Below are positions 6,617 through 7,785 of a stretch of 7,785 nt of DNA, in pieces. Both the position numbers and the translations under genes were made by a program. Each line of letters starts with the position of its first letter. Position 1 is the first letter of the stretch. Source of the DNA: Lentisphaerota bacterium (GTDB lineage Bacteria; Verrucomicrobiota; Lentisphaeria; Oligosphaerales; PUNB01); contig PUNB01000138.1 of the NCBI GenBank assembly GCA_003552565.1, forward strand, positions 1 through 7,785, read 5' to 3'. Below the pieces are notes generated by a model. It was not told the origin of the DNA. It was given only the letters and a program-made list of their open reading frames with translations, and did not search any database.

Positions 6617-7668
6617 TGATCTTGGCTTCTTCTTTGCATGAACTGCTTGAGAGCCCGCGTTTCCCCTCGGGGCGGGTGGCGGTGGCCTGCGGGGTGTTTG
6701 ACGGAGTGCATCGCGGACATCAGAAAATCCTCGACAGCCTGCTGGATGCTGCAGCCCGGGCAAACGCAACACCAGTGGTCATGACCTTCGCTCCCCATCC
6801 CCGGTCAGTCTTTTCCGATGAAGGAGCGCCGCCGCCGTTGAGCACGCGCGACCAGCAGCTGGAATTGTTCAGCCATTGCGGAGTGGAGGCGACGGTGGTG
6901 GTGAATTTTACTCAGGAAGTGGCCCGGATGAGTCCGATGGATTTCTTCCGTGCTTACTTCCCAGTTGACGACAAAGGTGCGCTGGCGGCAATCTGCGTGG
7001 GTGAAGGCTGGCGCTTCGGCGCGCGTGGAGCCGGCGATACACACTTATTGCGACGGTTGGGGGAGGAATACGATTTCTTGGTACGGACAGTTGTCACCTG
7101 TTACTGGCGGGGAAAACCTATTAGCAGTACAAGAATCAGAGATAAGATTCAAACGGGCTATCTGGCGGCCGCCTGCCGCATGCTGGGGCGGCCTTATGCG
7201 GTTCGAGCAAGTGTGATCAGAGGAAAAGGAATCGGCGCCGAGGAATTAAATTGTCCCACCGCCAACTTACGCCCCAACGGTCTGCCGCTGCCGCCGCACG
7301 GGGTGTATGCCGTGCAGGCGGAGTCGGATACCAACCTCTCGATGGACTGTCGCCGGGCTTATTACGGAATCGCCTATACCGGCACCGCACCGACCGTGGA
7401 CAATACTTCAGAAGCTGAACAAAGGCTTGAGTGCCATTTGTTTAACTGTGAAGAAAATCTTTACGGGCGGGAAATGGAAGTGCGGTTTCTTGAGTTTATT
7501 CGCTCCGGCAGGAAATTTCCAGACAAGGAAGCTCTGGCCCGGCGGATACAACAGGATATAGCCGGAGTCAAGCGGCTCCGGGGTAAGCGTGAAGTCTCAT
7601 ACAAGCCCGACCGCCGGCGCGATGCACGCCGGACAATCCGGAGCTGGAAGCTCCGGCCACCATCTTAA
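6616..7668 (+). CDS. ribF: Bifunctional riboflavin kinase / FAD synthetase RibF, with repeat-derived C-terminus
   Basis: RibF phosphorylates riboflavin to FMN and adenylylates FMN to FAD. The N-terminal nucleotidyltransferase domain has GVFDGVHRGH at 26-35, TFAPHPRSVF at 57-66 and ISSTRIR at 169-175. The usual DFRFG segment is changed to GEGWRFGARGAGD at 129-141. The kinase domain has GKGIGAEELNCPTANL at 203-218, PPHGVYAV at 226-233, GTAPTVDN at 256-263, and Glu272 in LECHLFN as probable catalytic base, then YGREMEVRFLEFIR. The family's normal end is reached near residue 322. The last roughly 28 residues, to residue 350, are encoded by the palindromic repeat block and look foreign (rich in Arg, with RSWKLRPPS at the end). 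ATG at 6616 overlaps the truB TGA by one base; a TTG at 6613 is a less likely start. It is the last gene of the operon. Confidence 0.94.
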   Translation: MILASSLHELLESPRFPSGRVAVACGVFDGVHRGHQKILDSLLDAAARANATPVVMTFAPHPRSVFSDEGAPPPLSTRDQQLELFSHCGVEATVVVNFTQEVARMSPMDFFRAYFPVDDKGALAAICVGEGWRFGARGAGDTHLLRRLGEEYDFLVRTVVTCYWRGKPISSTRIRDKIQTGYLAAACRMLGRPYAVRASVIRGKGIGAEELNCPTANLRPNGLPLPPHGVYAVQAESDTNLSMDCRRAYYGIAYTGTAPTVDNTSEAEQRLECHLFNCEENLYGREMEVRFLEFIRSGRKFPDKEALARRIQQDIAGVKRLRGKREVSYKPDRRRDARRTIRSWKLRPPS

Positions 7669-7750
7669 CCGTCGGCGCGATGCGCCTGATACCCCGAGGG
7701 TGAGACTTGGTTACGGGCAATACATCTGGAGCGCCCGCGTCCTCGCGGGC
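7610..7750. repeat. Palindromic repeat block made of two related modules
   Basis: Four perfect hairpins lie in 137 bases. Hairpin 1 is CCGGCG at 7614-7619 with CGCCGG at 7627-7632. Hairpin 2 is CCGGAGCT at 7638-7645 with AGCTCCGG at 7649-7656, loop GGA. Hairpin 3 is GGCGC at 7674-7678 with GCGCC at 7682-7686, loop GAT. Hairpin 4 is GCCCGCG at 7733-7739 with CGCGGGC at 7744-7750, loop TCCT. The block has modular order: ACCGCCGGCGCGATGC at 7610-7625 recurs as ACCGTCGGCGCGATGC at 7668-7683 with one difference, and each copy is followed by a YCYGGAGC-started hairpin. The look is that of dispersed palindromic intergenic elements, though other copies cannot be checked here. Hairpins 1 and 2 lie inside the ribF frame. 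Confidence 0.75.
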
Positions 7751-7785
7751 ATTAAGGTGTGTTTGCAAGGGAACGGGCTTTTTTA
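7669..7785. other. Intergenic region after ribF
   Basis: No gene is visible between the ribF stop and the window end. The stretch holds hairpins 3 and 4 of the repeat block, then a short tail ending in GGGC followed by a T-run at about 7780-7784. The GGGC has no close complementary arm. It could only pair with GCCC of hairpin 4, some 40 bases upstream, so a terminator for the operon is possible but not demonstrated before the window ends. Confidence 0.4.

Noticed and set aside
7592..7708. AAGTCTCA at 7592-7599 and its complement TGAGACTT at 7701-7708 as terminal inverted repeats of an inserted element
   Set aside because: The eight-base arms are not matched by flanking duplicated target bases, and the neighbouring complementary pair (CGGGGTA and TACCCCG) is in the wrong order for nested arms. 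Hairpin 4 would also fall outside the element.
7610..7750. A CRISPR array
   Set aside because: There are only two imperfect copies of a 16-base unit at one spacing, with palindromes of differing sequence, no regular repeat-spacer pattern and no cas gene.
7568..7768. A 66-codon minus-strand open frame after ribF
   Set aside because: It is composed almost wholly of the palindromic repeats and the end of ribF, with no plausible start site.

Overview
This window carries a complete bacterial translation/transcription housekeeping operon on the + strand, nusA - infB - rbfA - nrnA-like DHH phosphoesterase - truB - ribF (1175 to 7668). An AT-rich accessory stretch lies in front of it (1 to about 1170) and a palindrome-rich repeat block behind it (about 7590 to 7785). 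The operon genes are GC-rich (36 G+C of 60 bases at 3241-3300) and the upstream membrane-protein region is not (20 of 60 at 241-300). The gene order, the compact 240-residue TruB, the 121-residue RbfA and a decayed GH20-type glycosidase tail would fit a member of the PVC group such as Lentisphaerota. That placement rests on recalled family resemblance only and is tentative.

Layout. 1-153: AT-rich, with a candidate sigma70-type promoter. 154-237: a 27-codon ORF with a good ribosome binding site, overlapping the next frame. 230-832: an unrecognised integral membrane protein starting at TTG, or the frameshifted body of a gene that begins at 154. 839-1031, minus strand: a broken remnant of the C-terminal end of a glycoside hydrolase that looks like a GH20 beta-N-acetylhexosaminidase. 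1069-1100: a strong intrinsic terminator with a GNRA-type loop that closes the accessory region. 1101-1174: the nusA leader. 1175-7668: six genes in one direction, with gaps of 6 and 18 nt followed by overlaps of 4, 8 and 1 nt. 7610-7750: at least four perfect hairpins, the first two lying inside the end of the ribF reading frame.

How the genes work together. NusA tunes RNA polymerase pausing, termination and antitermination. IF2 places initiator tRNA on the ribosome. RbfA matures the 30S subunit. The DHH protein degrades very short RNAs or pAp. TruB makes pseudouridine 55 in tRNA. RibF makes FMN and FAD. This is the classical nusA-infB cluster of bacteria, with one noticeable absence: no rimP precedes nusA, and the place it usually occupies holds the accessory island.

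I found no strong case for a wholly new system. The points most worth a second look are the palindromic element that has become the C-terminus of RibF, the two-module structure of that element, the leader-ORF or frameshift arrangement at 154-237, and the glycosidase remnant upstream of nusA.
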